From: Takifugu bimaculatus
Taxonomy: Eukaryota > Chordata > Actinopteri > Tetraodontiformes > Tetraodontidae
Assembly (NCBI GenBank): GCA_004026145.2
Contig: CP034992.1
Coordinates: 17,125,258 to 17,189,257 of the forward strand
Direction: 5' to 3'
DNA length: 64,000 bases
Below, piece by piece: positions 1 through 11,119 of this stretch. How positions within the stretch are numbered: the stretch's first letter is position 1; each line of letters starts with the position of its first letter. The notes below the pieces were generated by a model that saw nothing but the letters and a program-made list of their open reading frames with translations, searched no databases and was not told the origin of the DNA. Both the position numbers and the translations under genes were made by a program.

Positions 1-75
1 AACTACCTGTCTTGCTTTGCACTTTATACCTATCACAACACATGTGCTGTTTACTTAATATTTATTACCACACAG

Positions 76-188
76 ATGTGTACACAGATAGACCTTGCAG
101 TGATGGATCAGAAGAAGAACAATTGTTAAATGGGCAAAACTCTCGCATTCCAGACTTTGCAAAGCTGCAGGAAATCTTATTCGCTTAA
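76..188 (+). CDS. possible terminal coding exon of an unidentified gene (partial)
   Basis: A pyrimidine-containing tract ends in cacag at 71-75. The following 113 bases stay open in one frame (two bases completing a split codon, then 36 residues) and stop with TAA at 186-188. The translated tail is acidic in its first half (a GSEEEQ run) and ends in KLQEILFA. An AT-rich stretch suited to a 3' UTR follows. I do not recognise the protein. The rest of the gene would lie upstream of this window. The acceptor is only moderate and no homologue is known to me, so this may be a chance open stretch. Confidence 0.27.
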
Positions 189-351
189 AATATAACACCA
201 CCACCAACTTTTATATTTACCTCCTTCCTTGTTGTCTTCTTTATTATTTTTGAATTTGGCAACTTGACTCGATAAACTCATTGTCAAAATTGTCACAAAA
301 TGACATGGTGGCGATTGAATCCATTTAGACATTGATCTTGGAGAGGGCCAG

Positions 352-1290
352 GTGAGAGGAACAATTCCTGTGAAGATCCTGCCCCCCGTATTTTCCAGGA
401 ACTACCGCAGTGGAAATTCATCTATAGTCCCGGTCCCCAAATGGGCCATTGCCCCGACATGTTCAGTCGTGAATTCCTTTCAGTCACTACTGTGTGACCC
501 CCTACAGTGTGCCTACAGACTAAAAGGGTTAATTTTGGATACTTTGAACATAGTGCTGCACTTCCTCATCTTTAAATATGGCGGATCCTGTTTGCAGATT
601 TCAGCCTGGCCTTCAACGACATTTTTCTAGGCATCCTTCCATCAGGGGTGTGTTCTCTCCTCACTGCTCTTCTGTAAAACTGCTGATGTTTGTGGAAAAC
701 ACCACCATCAGTGGCCTCAACTTTGAGAGTAATAGGTCATCTTAAGGTTGTTGGTGCAGTCAGAAAAACCTGGAGCCGATCCCGCTCAAGACTTAGACTT
801 TAGACTATAAACTTTAAAAAGACCACCGCCTCTCTAGTCTCAACAACAATGTATCTATCATATATAGACTCATTCAGGTTTCTGGTTTCCATCATCTCTG
901 AGGACCTGAAGCGGTCCTCCCACATAGACACAGTCTGATGACGACACAGCAAAGGATGTACATTTTGAGGCTGCTCAGGAAGATCAACCTGTCTCAGAAC
1001 CTACTAAAAAAATATTTACTCTGCAACAGTACAGCCTGTTCTTTGCACTTCCATCACTGGTTTAGCTCTGACCTCCCAAGACTGCAACAGGCAAGTCTAC
1101 AGAGAAACTCAATGGGAGCAATCAGTAAATGGGAGCAGGAAACATCTCTGCAGACCCTCAGACACAAACTGTTCAGTCTCTGGCAGCAGATACAGAGCAC
1201 TGCTCAACACACCCACAGCACACACAAATAGTTTCCTCCCTTTGGCTGTCAGCATATCTAACAGTTAAGATCACCTAAAGACCATATACT
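352..1290 (+). mobile_element. decayed non-LTR retrotransposon (LINE) reverse-transcriptase relic
   Basis: Broken frames on the plus strand keep the order of a LINE reverse transcriptase. Near 490-570 is a DPLQCAYR-type block with a downstream LHFL. At about 590-625 is a degraded LFADFSLAFN (family form FVDFSSAFN). At about 690-720 is a relic of the FADDTT catalytic box, read as FVENTTISGL. From 880 to 1290 is the C-terminal region: SHIDT, QRMYILRLLRKINLS, then a tail ending in a SFLPLAV-like segment. Many stops and frameshifts show it is dead. The 5' part is missing. The clade is uncertain; it is not the L2 family seen elsewhere in the window. Confidence 0.6.
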
Positions 1291-1454
1291 GTATACACAC
1301 TGTATTCACATGTATTCATTGCTGGATTTTCTTTTCTTTTTTTACTATTTTCACCAATCATGTAAATCTCTCTTTAGAAAGGTGTACTTATTCTACACAT
1401 ATAGGATACACACACATTTTATATATTCATTTTAATATTTAGTCAGATTAGTTG

Positions 1455-1600
1455 CATGTTACCATACACATACAAAATAGACAGACACACACTGTATACA
1501 CACACACCCAAGTATATACAATTCTATATATTTTACACACCCCCATACGCGTGTCTACACGTGGGTATGTATATAGAAACGCGCATACATGTATATTCTT
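1455..1600. repeat. alternating purine-pyrimidine low-complexity tract
   Basis: About 145 bases made mostly of ACAC, ATAT, ACGCG and TATGTATA blocks lie just upstream of the GC-rich ccdc71 promoter. The composition is Z-DNA-prone. The open frames that cross it are low-complexity and are not genes. Confidence 0.5.
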
Positions 1601-1604
1601 CCCC

Positions 1605-1721
1605 ATTGACGCCCCCACCCGCGCTTTTCCTGCCAGGCTCCGCCCCCAGAACCTCCCTGGTCTGTCATCCACTCCGCCGTTGTTGCAGCCATTTTATCGC
1701 GGAGCTTCGTCAAACCAACGA
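1605..1721 (+). promoter_or_regulatory. probable ccdc71 promoter and 5' UTR
   Basis: A short GC-rich island in AT-rich surroundings. It holds a CCGCCCCC Sp1/KLF-type box near 1640 and a GCCATTTT element (YY1-type initiator core) near 1688. It is followed by a short leader, an ATG at 1722 and a good splice donor at 1753/1754. The next downstream acceptor that opens a known gene is the ccdc71 exon at 8419. The TSS itself cannot be placed from sequence alone. Confidence 0.4.
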
Positions 1722-1753
1722 ATGGAGGATGTCTTGAGCACCAATGTTAAAAG
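1722..1753 (+). CDS. ccdc71: candidate first coding exon of ccdc71
   Basis: An ATG at 1722 opens ten codons plus two bases and runs into a donor, AG|GTAATT, at 1753/1754. Spliced to the acceptor at 8417-8418, the phase fits exactly: AG plus the first G of exon 2 makes an arginine codon. The reading continues through six more codons into the ATG at 8438. This would add 17 residues with a basic KRSRKR run (nuclear-signal-like) to ccdc71. The 1722 ATG has C at -3 and G at +4 (moderate context). The 8438 ATG has A at -3 and G at +4 (strong). Either start could be used; in mammals the CDS starts in the downstream exon. Confidence 0.42.
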
Positions 1754-3189
1754 GTAATTTGGCGTATTTTTCTCGGGGAACTCCTGCCCGTTCCTGTCTG
1801 TAATAAGTAACGTTTCAGCTCCAGCGTGGCTAATATGTCTGCTTATATGTCTGGCTGGAGGACTCGGGCAGTTTTTACAGCCACTGACCACTCAGCAGAG
1901 GAAAGATTGGTGTTTAGTGGCCAAGGCTGGTTGCTGGCATATGTGCTAACAAGAGCAGTGTATTTTAAACTGACAAAAGTTTCGAGTTAGTTTTTGGGTG
2001 ACTGTTGAAAGAAGGAAAATTGGACTCGGCCTTACTTTGAGGGCGCTGCTTAACAGTTTAGTCCTTCTTCATTCTTGTATTCAACCAATCGTAAGGGGGC
2101 GCTCAAGAGCCGATAACGAACGTTTGCTAGCAGTAGTTCAGTGTTGATGCCGCTTTCCAGGTCACAAAACACGTTTATCTTTGACTGTCATGACTATTTT
2201 ATATACAGTCAGAGTGTTGACTCCAGATCTAAATCTTTCATGTTAAAGAAAATTAGTCCACATTATTTGCAATTAATTGATGGTATCATAATTTAACTCA
2301 ATCTTGGGTATAAAATGGGCTTTTCCATTCAATCCTGGCATCATTACAGAATTGGATTTGATGTGGTGAGGTACGGTCTCGGTGGTTTTCCTTAATGATT
2401 GAGTGCCACCTGGATGAGGGTTGGGTCTTCATAGCTAGGCGGTCTCAAAATATAGTGACGTTATTAGGATGTGGTATGAATACAACACAACTATGGAAGA
2501 CATGGATCATTGCAACAAAATATCTCTGATAAATCTTTGGTTTGTGCGGTTGGCTTTTTTTACTCACCACAGTCTCAACAGAAATGACAGAAAACACGGT
2601 GCAGTATGACATTAGCATTAAATTGGTTTGTCAAACGTTGACGTGCTGAGTTAATATTTACCCTACCTAGCCAGCTCATTGTTTAGTTAGAGTGAATTTA
2701 TCACCAATTGAATAAAATAAACAATGCTAATTGTCAAAAAACACTCACGACCCTCTGTCTAGGTGGCTGAGTTGAGTCTCTCTCCCTCCTTTTGAATGCT
2801 GGTTATTGCTGAAAATGGCCTCCATTTGATTCAACTACTTCCACTTCTTTCTGTTCGTCCCACTTCAACAACTGCTTCTTGATTGTTGATACTGAGTTCA
2901 TGTCTGCTGGTACCCCAGAGTAGCCAACAGCTCAGAGACCTCTTGGTAAACCCTATTTTGTGTCATCTTCCACGTAGCTCAAAAACATTTATACCTCAGT
3001 GTTGGACCATGATATTAGCTTAAGCATAGTTTTTACTAATTCTTTTGAAGAACAAAGAGACATTCTGTCACAGTTGTGAGTTTTTAAATAAGGTTGGCAT
3101 GAGTTCTCTTAAAATGGAACCGTCTCAATCGGAGCATTAAGATATGCAGCTCAACTCATCATGTGTCGAACCCTAGCCCTGTAGATGCT

Positions 3190-3400
3190 GAAAAAGTACC
3201 TTGTACCTCTAGTCAAATACCTCTTTTCCACTTGTACATACTCGGCACAACTCCACCCTGACACAGTACGGTTTGCAGGCTTTTCCATGAGGGGTACCAT
3301 GGCTGAGCAGTCACTTTTTTTAGTACCTACTTGGCCGGAGTTCCTGGAGAGTCTCGCAGGTACTAATAGGTTTATGTCGGTCTGTTAATTCTGTGATTGG
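3190..3400. mobile_element. possible non-autonomous DNA-transposon remnant (GTACC-rich)
   Basis: The block is rich in GTACC/GGTAC words (AAAGTACC, GAGGGGTACC, TTTAGTACCT, GCAGGTACTA). It includes a TACTCGGC...ACAGTACGG segment and a CCGGAGTTCC...GAGTC segment. This pattern recalls a common fish MITE, probably hAT-related. Terminal repeats and target duplications are not clear, so it is a weak call. Confidence 0.28.
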
Positions 3401-4002
3401 CCATGGTATTGAGGTCACCAGTGAGTCACAAGAGCAACGCATTTCAGGCTCCAACCCACCATTTTTAAAAACTTTACAACAGCGTGGGGTGCATGTTTTT
3501 CTTAATTTTACAAAATGAGCAATAAAGTACAGACTATGGGTGGAAGAGTCCCAATACCAAGTAGCAGTATTCCGGTGATACCGGCCCTTTCAAAGTATTC
3601 TTACTCGGTAAGCATTGCTAACACAAACGTGGCTGCTCCGTCACAAAAACATCACCAGTTTGGAAATTCCTTGAAGTTTTTGCTGATACACCCAAGGGTG
3701 AGGTGTACTTTATGTGTGTGCACACAGACAAGTGGTTTAATTGACGTTTACACTAATTAAGGCAAGGTTCTTCAAGTCAGCCACCAAGTTGTTGGACTCT
3801 AGACAGAAGGTTGAAGAGTTTTGTGACTTTAAGCATTTTTATGGTACTTATTCCATTCATGGTGGCTCAACTTTAAACATAAAGTATATTTTGAAAGTGA
3901 TGTTGTTTCTGGTATGCAGAAAAGAAGCTGACTAGTTAGCCACCAGTGCTAACTGTCCTCCACTTGTGTAGTGTGATTGCATCGTTACTGAGAAAAATGT
4001 CA

Positions 4003-4935
4003 GTCAATCAATCAATCAATCGCTTTCCAGAATCTCAGGGCCTGACCCCCAACAAGCAACAGTGGCAGGAAAAACTCCCCTTTAACAGGAAGAAACCTCG
4101 AGCAGGATCAGGCTCATATAGGGGGACCCTCCTGCTGATGGCCGGCTGGGTAAAGAGAGAGAGGAGAAGGAGGAGGACGGGTAGAGGAGAGGATAGGCTG
4201 AGACCAATGAAATACAGTAATTATAATAAACTGCCAGTAGAATTGAGGGGGTTAGCGGGGTCGTAGGTCAGCATACAGCTATAGGCCTCTGAGGTCCTTG
4301 TAGGTCAAAAGAAGGATTGTGAAAATTATTCTAAATTTAACGGGCAGCCAATGAAGAGACACCAGTACAGGAGTAATGTGATCTCTGTGGTCAATACCTG
4401 TCAGAACTCTGGCTGCAGCATTTTGGATCAGCTGGAGGCTTCTTAAAGAGTTGTTTGGACACCCTGATAATAAAGAATTACAATAGTCCAGCCTGGAAGT
4501 AACAAATGCATAGATTAACTTTTCAGCTTCATGGTGGGTCAGTAGCTTCCTGATCTTTGTGAGGTTTCTTAGGTGAAAAAAGGCACTTCTCAAGACTGTT
4601 TTAATGTGGGAGTTGAAGGAGAGATTTTGATCAAAGGTTACTCCTAGATTCCTCACAGAGAGAGACTAGATGTTAATGAGATACCATCTAGAGTGATCAT
4701 GTGATCTAATCTGTCCCTGAGAGGTTCAGGATCAAACACCATGACCTCAGTTTTTCCTGAGTTAAGGAGGAGGAAATTTGAAGACATCCAGGACTTTATG
4801 TCTTTAAGACAGGTCTGGAGCTTCACTAACTTCTCTGTCTCCTCTGGTTTCATGGATAAATAAAGCTGAGTGTCATCAGCATAACAATGAAAATCTATTC
4901 CATGCTGCTGAATAATGTTTCCCAAGGGGAGCATT
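4003..4935 (-). mobile_element. L2/Maui-like LINE, 5'-truncated, copy A
   Basis: On the minus strand this holds the end of a LINE reverse transcriptase and its 3' UTR. The frame at 4653-4934 contains the catalytic YADD box (YADDTQLYL, near 4883) and the SSNFLLLNSGKTEV block. The frame at 4279-4656 carries the thumb/C-terminal region with DYCNSLLSG, AAARVLTG and SLHWLPVKFR. A stop/frame break near 4653 separates the two. The 3' UTR (4003-4270) ends in an (ATTG)n tail seen as CAATCAAT repeats at 4005-4020. Four further copies of this 3' end occur in the window. It lies inside the ccdc71 intron and is inactive. Confidence 0.85.
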
Positions 4936-5089
4936 TACAAAAATGTCAATTTAGTCAGTCAGAAAAATTTGATAAACTAATGTTAGTTTTTTAGAAGGAT
5001 TGTTTTTGTGTGTTGTGTTTGTGTATTTTCGAATAAGGACTTTCTGCAGTTTTGATTTTTTTTTAACTTTTCTGCCAGGCTTTACCAAC

Positions 5090-5735
5090 CAAACGTTTAT
5101 CATAGATATTTTGATGAGGAGGTACGGTGCTAAAATGGAAAACCAAAGTGACCTTATTGTATTGAGTCGTGTAGAGCCGATAATGGAAAAACACGTAAAG
5201 AAAGAGGATTTAAGGGAATTTTAACATGGCATGGTTGTTGGTGCCACACAGGGTGCTCTTAGGATTTCAGAAACTGCTGATCTATTGGGATTTTAACCAA
5301 CAACTGTCTCCACGGTTTAGAGAATGGCCCCAAAAAGAAAAAAATTCTACTCAGCAGTAGTTGTACGGACAAAAATACAGTATTGAGGCGAGAGGAGACT
5401 AGACAGACTGGTTCCAGATGACAGAAAGGCAACAGTCACTCCAACAACCACTGGTTACTACCAAGGAATGAAGAACACCATCTCTGAAGGAAACAACAGG
5501 TGGAACCTTGAAGAAGCTGCACTACAGCGCTTCGGTGCCTCTCCGGACTCACCCAGACTCACCCTTTTTGGACCGGGTAGATCAGAAAAACATTAGCTCG
5601 TCTGATAAGTCTCGGTTTGAGCTGCGGCATTCAGATGGTTGGGTCCTAATTTGGCATAAAAATCATGAAAGCCCAAATCTATCCCGCCTTCTATTAACAG
5701 TTCAGGCTGCTGGTGCTTGTGGGGGTGTAAAATAC
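5090..5735 (+). mobile_element. Tc1-like transposase pseudogene (DNA transposon relic)
   Basis: Several frames on the plus strand match the order of a Tc1-like transposase. An HTH part, ISETADLLG, is at about 5262-5295. An RKATVT...QGM block is at about 5425-5475. The catalytic-core segment SDKSRFELRHSDG is at about 5600-5640, followed by WHKNHE and VQAAGA near 5650-5720. At least five stops or frame shifts break it. The second acidic-type position of the core (usually SDES) is a lysine. The element ends abruptly before a (TG)n tract. Non-functional. Confidence 0.72.
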
Positions 5736-5775
5736 AACAGTTTTAATCTTTTTCGTAATTTTTAGAATGATTCAA

Positions 5776-5778
<3 letters not shown>

Positions 5779-5821
<43 letters not shown>
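5779..5821. repeat. (TG)n microsatellite
   Basis: About 21 uninterrupted TG units directly follow the Tc1 relic. Confidence 0.95.
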
Positions 5822-5823
<2 letters not shown>

Positions 5824-6357
5824 ATTTGCTCATCAAATCAAACAACAATGTTTCATGAATAAAGTACACCAATGTTTTTAGGGTACAATTAATGATTTTT
5901 TTTTATGTTTAATTTAACTACTAGTTTTTCCAATTAGTCTAGTAATCATCAGGGAACCAGAAAAGGAGACCCCTTCAGTGCGGGGAGAGATAGTGGGCGG
6001 AACTACCTCATGAAGGACACTGAGAAATGCCGCCCAAGTTAGATGGAAACATGTTTGAGGCTCTAGTAGTATTTTAGGTTTCTAAAAGAGGAAGTGTCTA
6101 AGGGAAGTCTGGTCACATACAGAAGAAAATGCTGTCATTATTGGTACTTTGGTACTGAACTCTTCTATCTTCTCCTTCAAAAGAAACATTTCCTCCTCCC
6201 CCATTTGCATGGGTGACATAAGTGTGTTGTGCCACATTAAAAGTAGTCCATATGAAATACCGTGCAATGAGCTTTACATTTAAATAAATGATTACTCAAG
6301 GCAGAGAAATACTGCAATTGTTTATTTGTAATCTAGGTACAGTAATTATTTTTGGTT

Positions 6358-7612
6358 CCAAGGTAGTTTTCTCTGTCAACTGGACTGGGTTTCTTCTCTT
6401 GAAGACGTTTCGCCTTCTATCCAGAAGGCTTCTTCAGTTCTGAAATTGCTGGGGAGAGAGCTTGAAAATATATAGCCCCTGTGGACCATTAGCATGCTAA
6501 TGATCTGGGTGGTCACCTGAGAGTCGTTAGCAGGGTCGTTCGTCGGGTCGTTCACCTAGTTTCTGTTGAGGTGTCTCCCCTTTGTCTGCTGGCTCACATG
6601 GTGGTGAGTCACTGGGTCTCCTGGAATGGTGTGAATGTTTGTTTTGTTGTTGGAAGGAGTGGAGGACTGCATTGTATGTGGGTGACAGGAAGTGCCTCAG
6701 GCCACCACCTCTGTTTAAGGATGGTTTTTCCAATTTAACATGGATAGCTTCCTTGACCCCCCTTTCAAACCAGCGGTCTTCTCTGGCCAGTATCCCTTAC
6801 TTGGCTGTCCTCGAAGGAGTGCCCACTCTCCTTTAGGTGTAAGTGGACCTGCTGAATCCTGACCCGAAGAGGTGGCACGTCTGTGTTGTGCCATTCTTCT
6901 GTGGAGAGGTTGTTTGGTTTCCCCAATGTACAGTTCCTTGCATTTCTCCTGGCACTGTACAGCATAAACAACATTACTTTGTTTGGGTCTTGGTGTCTTG
7001 TCCTTTGGGTGTACTAACCTCTGTCTGAGAGTGTTGCTGGGTTTGAAATGAACCGGTATGTCGTGTTTCTGGAGGATCCTCCTAAATTTCTCTGAGACTC
7101 CAGACAGTAGGGGATGGAAACGCTGCGGCGTTTGTTTCTCTCCTCCTCTCCTTTGCTGAGGTCTCGCTTTCTTGAGGTCCCGGTGAAGGCCCAGTCTGGG
7201 TAGCCACATGTTTTGAGAGCTGTCTTAATGTGGTCCTGTTCCTTCTTTCTGCCTTGGGATGTGCTGGGTATTTCTCTGGCCCAGTGTTGGAGAGTTCTGA
7301 TCACTCCCAACTTGTGTTCCAGTGGGTGGTGAGAGTCAAACAGGAAGTACTGGTCGGTATGTGTAGGTTTTCTGTAGACTTCGATGGTGAGACTTCTGTC
7401 CTCAGTGATCTTGACTGCGCAGTCCAGAAAGGCCAGACTGTTTCCTTTTACATCTTCCCGGGTGAATTTTACATGCTCGTCTGTTTTGTTGAGGTGATCA
7501 GAGAACGCTTCCAATTCTTGTGTTTGAATTTTGACCCAGGTGTCATCCACATACCTGAACCAGTGGCTTGGCGCAGTTCCTGTGAAGGATCCAGTTCCTG
7601 TGAAAAATCTTA
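6358..7612 (-). mobile_element. Penelope-like retroelement (RT end plus GIY-YIG endonuclease), degraded
   Basis: Read on the minus strand, the reverse-transcriptase catalytic box is RYVDDTW (about 7540-7556). Next comes a thumb-like segment with FLDC, YRKPTHTDQYLHFDS-like and HKLGVIRTL (about 7290-7480). A second frame (6715-7209) carries the GIY-YIG endonuclease signature VVYAVQC...CKELYIGET (about 6890-6970) with HRR. This RT plus GIY-YIG order is diagnostic of Penelope-like elements (Neptune/Poseidon group). A frame change near 7209-7014 and loss of everything upstream of the YVDD box show 5' truncation and decay. The 3' end (6358-6500) is shared with the repeat at 26635-27069 and carries a hammerhead-like motif. 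Confidence 0.85.
6401..6437 (-). ncRNA. hammerhead-ribozyme-like motif in Penelope 3' end
   Basis: On the minus strand the order is CTGAAGA, then a perfect 7-bp hairpin (GCCTTCT/AGAAGGC, loop GGAT), then GAAAC-GTC-TTC. This fits the hammerhead core CUGANGA / helix II / GAAA / NUH. A GAA just before CTGA can pair with TTC just after GTC as helix I. One extra A lies between the core and helix II, and helix III is minimal. Penelope-like elements are known to carry hammerhead ribozymes. Activity is not established. Confidence 0.4.
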
Positions 7613-8437
7613 TGTGACAGCGGGTTTTTTTTCTTGACCGCTATTTCCCTTCAGTGGGTCTTGGGGAGAGTGCCTGAGCCTATCCTAGCTGCATTCGGGT
7701 GAAGGCAGGGTACCCACCTGGACGAGTGGTACTTTCCTCAAGAGTACCTTAGTAACGCTGAAGGTGTATTGGTAGAGGCAGTATTGGTAGTATTGGTATT
7801 TGCGCACAACCAGAGTTTGTTTACAACAAATCACTGGTGTCATAAAGGAAAAGAAAGGACTTCAATCCATACCAGATTCAAAACAAGTTCAACATAACCA
7901 CAGGTAATATAGTGTGTGCAGTTCTTTGTATTTGGATTAATGGCATTCTCGTTTCCATTTAGGTTAACACATATAAACCTGATTTTGTGTATGTTAATAT
8001 TCTTTCGTGTTCTCATCATGCAGTTACTGTTTTACATTGTGACTGCTGTCGCGGCTGGCTGGGGAGCAGATGTTGTATTAAAGCTTTTTCTTCATGATAA
8101 TTACTAACGCTCAGCCATGATTTTAATGTTATTGTGTTACTCAAGTGCTATTTTCTAAAATTTGTTATCGGCTGTTAACAGCTGTTTCAGGTTTCAATGC
8201 ATTTAAAGTGTGAAGTTCTTCTTCCCATAATGGCAAGTTGGATGAGTCTCAAGGTTCGACTTCCATGCACCATGGCTCTCATGAGAGTAAATGTGAATTT
8301 GATCTTGAGCTAAAAACTCTTTGAGGCTGAACCAGATTTGTCGCTCAGTCCATTTTTTTGTGCGTTTGTATTGTTTCTGTGCGATTCTGTTTAATTATTC
8401 TGTGTATTTCTTTGACAGGAGTAGAAAAAGGGCAAAC

Positions 8438-9493
8438 ATGGAAGACAGTCATGTGGTTGGCCGACCACTGGCATTTTCCTGTGAAGAGCAGAGGGCATTT
8501 CACTCGTGGTCCAGAATCTCGTCTGCAGGACATAATGTTCTTCTGGATGCTCTTAAAATCTTTGATCCAAAGTCTTGTGACCTCTCGGATAGTGAAGAAC
8601 TGTTAACATTCCTGCAGGACCTGTGCATGGAGGGTCATAAACCCACTGTTCTACGCAGCAAGGATGTGTATGGATACCGTTCGTGCACATCACAACCCCT
8701 GACTAAGGATATGTTGAAGCCTCCTAACAGGAACAAGAAGTCTATGGCAAAAAAAAGAGCAAAGAGGTCCTCTACCAAAAAGAAAGAGGTGCACCCATCA
8801 TGGAACAGTTCAGAGCGTAGCAGTCCAAGGATTTATGGAGTCCGTCCTCCAGAGTTGTTATGGGACCATTATGCCATGTTCTCCAGTCAAACCTCTATTC
8901 ATACGGTAGAGCTGGAGAAGGTACGTCGGTTGCAGCCGTGCCTCAGACTGACCAATATCAAAGGGCTGTCAGGTTGCCACACGGCCAGACTCCAGATCCA
9001 CACTTCCTGGGACTCGGAGACGCCCACCGTTGTTTCTGTAGAGCAGCAACAACCTCCAGCACTTTCAGGAATACCGTTGCAGCCTTCACAGAATGGTGGG
9101 GTTGCACCCACTAAAGCTGTGGCCTTGCTTAGCCAGAAGAGCCTGTCTTGTCCCCTTCGATCAGATGGTGCTCTAATAGGAGATTCTGCACCAGTTTTTT
9201 ATACTTATGGACGGGGTTTCCCAGGCGCTCAGACGCAGCTGACCTGTCATAGCTGGAAGAGCCATAGCCACCAACACGGTGGTCAGGGTCCTAAAGAAAT
9301 GAACGGTCTCACTAGACATAACTGTAAAGACAAGAACTGCATCAGATGGAAGGTGATAAAAGTGGACGACTCTCGCTCGGTGGCTGAAGCACTCAGAAAA
9401 GCAGAAAAAATCCTGCAGGTCAACTTGTCTCCGGTGATTCAGATTGAGTCTCTCAACTGCATTCTTGAGAACTTAAGATATCAGAAAAAATGA
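8438..9493 (+). CDS. ccdc71: coiled-coil domain-containing protein 71 (CCDC71)
   Basis: The exon encodes 351 residues. Residues about 20-88 hold the family's N-terminal block (FHSWSRISSAG, LKIFDPKS, FLQDL, LRSKDVYGYRSC), which closely matches vertebrate CCDC71. Residues about 303-340 hold its C-terminal block (KVIKVDDSRS, RKAEKILQVNLSPVI). Between them are a lysine/arginine-rich stretch at 98-117 (nuclear-signal-like) and a poorly conserved middle. The human protein is longer (about 467 residues) because of a repetitive basic centre that is absent here. The motif set fits CCDC71 better than CCDC71L. The molecular role is unknown; a nuclear location is only an inference from charge. An acceptor, ttgacag, ends at 8418. 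The ATG at 8438 has a strong Kozak context, but the frame is open upstream and can splice to an ATG at 1722. Confidence 0.9.
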   Translation: MEDSHVVGRPLAFSCEEQRAFHSWSRISSAGHNVLLDALKIFDPKSCDLSDSEELLTFLQDLCMEGHKPTVLRSKDVYGYRSCTSQPLTKDMLKPPNRNKKSMAKKRAKRSSTKKKEVHPSWNSSERSSPRIYGVRPPELLWDHYAMFSSQTSIHTVELEKVRRLQPCLRLTNIKGLSGCHTARLQIHTSWDSETPTVVSVEQQQPPALSGIPLQPSQNGGVAPTKAVALLSQKSLSCPLRSDGALIGDSAPVFYTYGRGFPGAQTQLTCHSWKSHSHQHGGQGPKEMNGLTRHNCKDKNCIRWKVIKVDDSRSVAEALRKAEKILQVNLSPVIQIESLNCILENLRYQKK

Positions 9494-11118
9494 TTGTTTA
9501 TTACACCTTATGTGGTTTAGAAGCATTTCGCATCTCTTAGCCTCTCCTGGCGAACTCGTTTAAGACAGGCATTTAGCGTAGACTTTTGCAGTCTCTTCAG
9601 GATTGCAACTATTGTATTTTGTTTTGAGATTTGGGGCCTGGACAAATGATAAGAAGTAGTTTATTTTTTCTAGCTGGTTGGGAGATAACTAGCATTTTCC
9701 CATTCTCCATACATGACTTGAGGATGGATGGTCTCTACAGGAAGCCTTCCTTCCGCTTGGTAGCAATTGACTGTTGGTGCGTTTTGTTGATGTATTGTGG
9801 GACACAGCATCTACTGTCACATGGACCCTCCTCAAGATGCTGGGTTTCAGTATTTAAACTAGTCACAGCCGGTTTGTTGTTTAGAACCAAGTTTCTAATC
9901 TAACATAAGAGGGTTGAGTTGTTGGTTGGCAAATCATTTCCCTGTTTTCAAGTCAAAAAGCATTTACAAAGAAGCAAATCAGATGTGACTGCAGCGTTTG
10001 AACCTTGGTTTGTGTGATTGCACTCCGCAAAGTCTTAATTTTCTATTTTTCTTACTTTGCAGAGCTTTTAAAAAACATTGAACCCACATTGAATGAACAT
10101 AAAGGATTCAGCTACACTGATGGAAGTGGGAACTATTAATGGGTAGAACAATTCTCAAAAATATGAAACATTTTTGGTGTGTCTTGCTTGACAGGTCTTT
10201 GGTTCCATTGCATGGATTTGGCCCACCTTGCTAAAAATCAAATTCTCATCTATCAAATACATCCAAACTAAGTTACCTAAGCTGCTTTTCTAGGTTTTTT
10301 ACATTTCTGTACCAAATAACAGCCATGTTGTATAGAAATCAATTCCTTAGTTGAGATATTCGTCATGGATTTCTTACATAAACTACTTGATCTGTTTTAT
10401 CTCATAACCAGTTAAAAATGCAGTATTATATTTTAATCTGCTCAATAACACAGTTTTTCTTTCTTACTTTTCTTACTTGTTTTCAACTTTTTGTCATGCA
10501 CCTTAAAATGCACTTTGGGAGAAGAACAGTTGTTCAATTGGAACCTGTTTAGGGGACATTCATGTCATCAACATTCTTATTTGCTGTGTTCAGTAGAAAA
10601 GAATTCAAGGTATTTGAGTTTGGAGTTCACACATACCCTGCAGGATAGACCGTTCATTAAAATGAAATTGCGTAGTTTCCGCTCTCATACAAACGATCAA
10701 AAAGAGTTTAACGACATTTCTAAAAAAAGAAACAAACTCATAGAAATGGTAACTGCATAAACCCTCCCAGGTGAAAACACACTTAACCAAAAAAAAGAAA
10801 AAAGAACCTGTTAATGTCAAGTCTGATACAGGCAGCAACGTAAAAGGACCTGTTTCAGACTGGATATTATTCTAGAGGGAAACAACTGCCCCTTGTGTTT
10901 AAATCCAGACCATATCGACATATTTCCACTCTTCTTGATGAATCTTACCTTTTAAAAGAGTATTTTTAAAGTTTTATTTTTGGGTTTTTTTGGTCTACAT
11001 TGTCGTGTTCACTTGTAATCTTTGATTCTCTTGGATTTCTTTGCACCACAATTGTATATTATTGAATTTTCTACATATTTAAGTTTTTATTCAATAAAAT
11101 TGCTCTGAAAATAGATTG
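9494..11118 (+). other. ccdc71 3' UTR
   Basis: A long AT-rich stretch without credible coding sequence or recognised repeat runs from the ccdc71 stop to the first clear canonical poly(A) signal. Its length (1.6 kb) is plausible for a vertebrate 3' UTR. The short open frames within it are not conserved to my knowledge. Confidence 0.55.
11093..11098 (+). terminator. AATAAA poly(A) signal, ccdc71
   Basis: A canonical AATAAA is followed within 25-40 bases by a T/GT-rich stretch (ctgtttttgtctg). Confidence 0.6.
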
Positions 11119-11119
11119 A

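Larger units (their letters stand above)
1754..8418 (+). other. ccdc71 intron 1 (inferred)
   Basis: If the donor at 1754 joins the acceptor at 8417-8418, this 6665-base intron holds only repeats: a weak MITE-like stretch near 3.2 kb, an L2 LINE at 4.0-4.9 kb, a Tc1 relic at 5.1-5.7 kb and a Penelope-like element at 6.4-7.6 kb. I see no coding sequence in 1900-3180 or 7620-8300. Confidence 0.4.

Noticed and set aside
8321..8437. Upstream extension of the ccdc71 frame to the ATG at 8321
   Set aside because: The stretch is hydrophobic, ends in a pyrimidine-rich acceptor and resembles intron read-through. The 8438 ATG, or splicing from exon 1, explains the data better.
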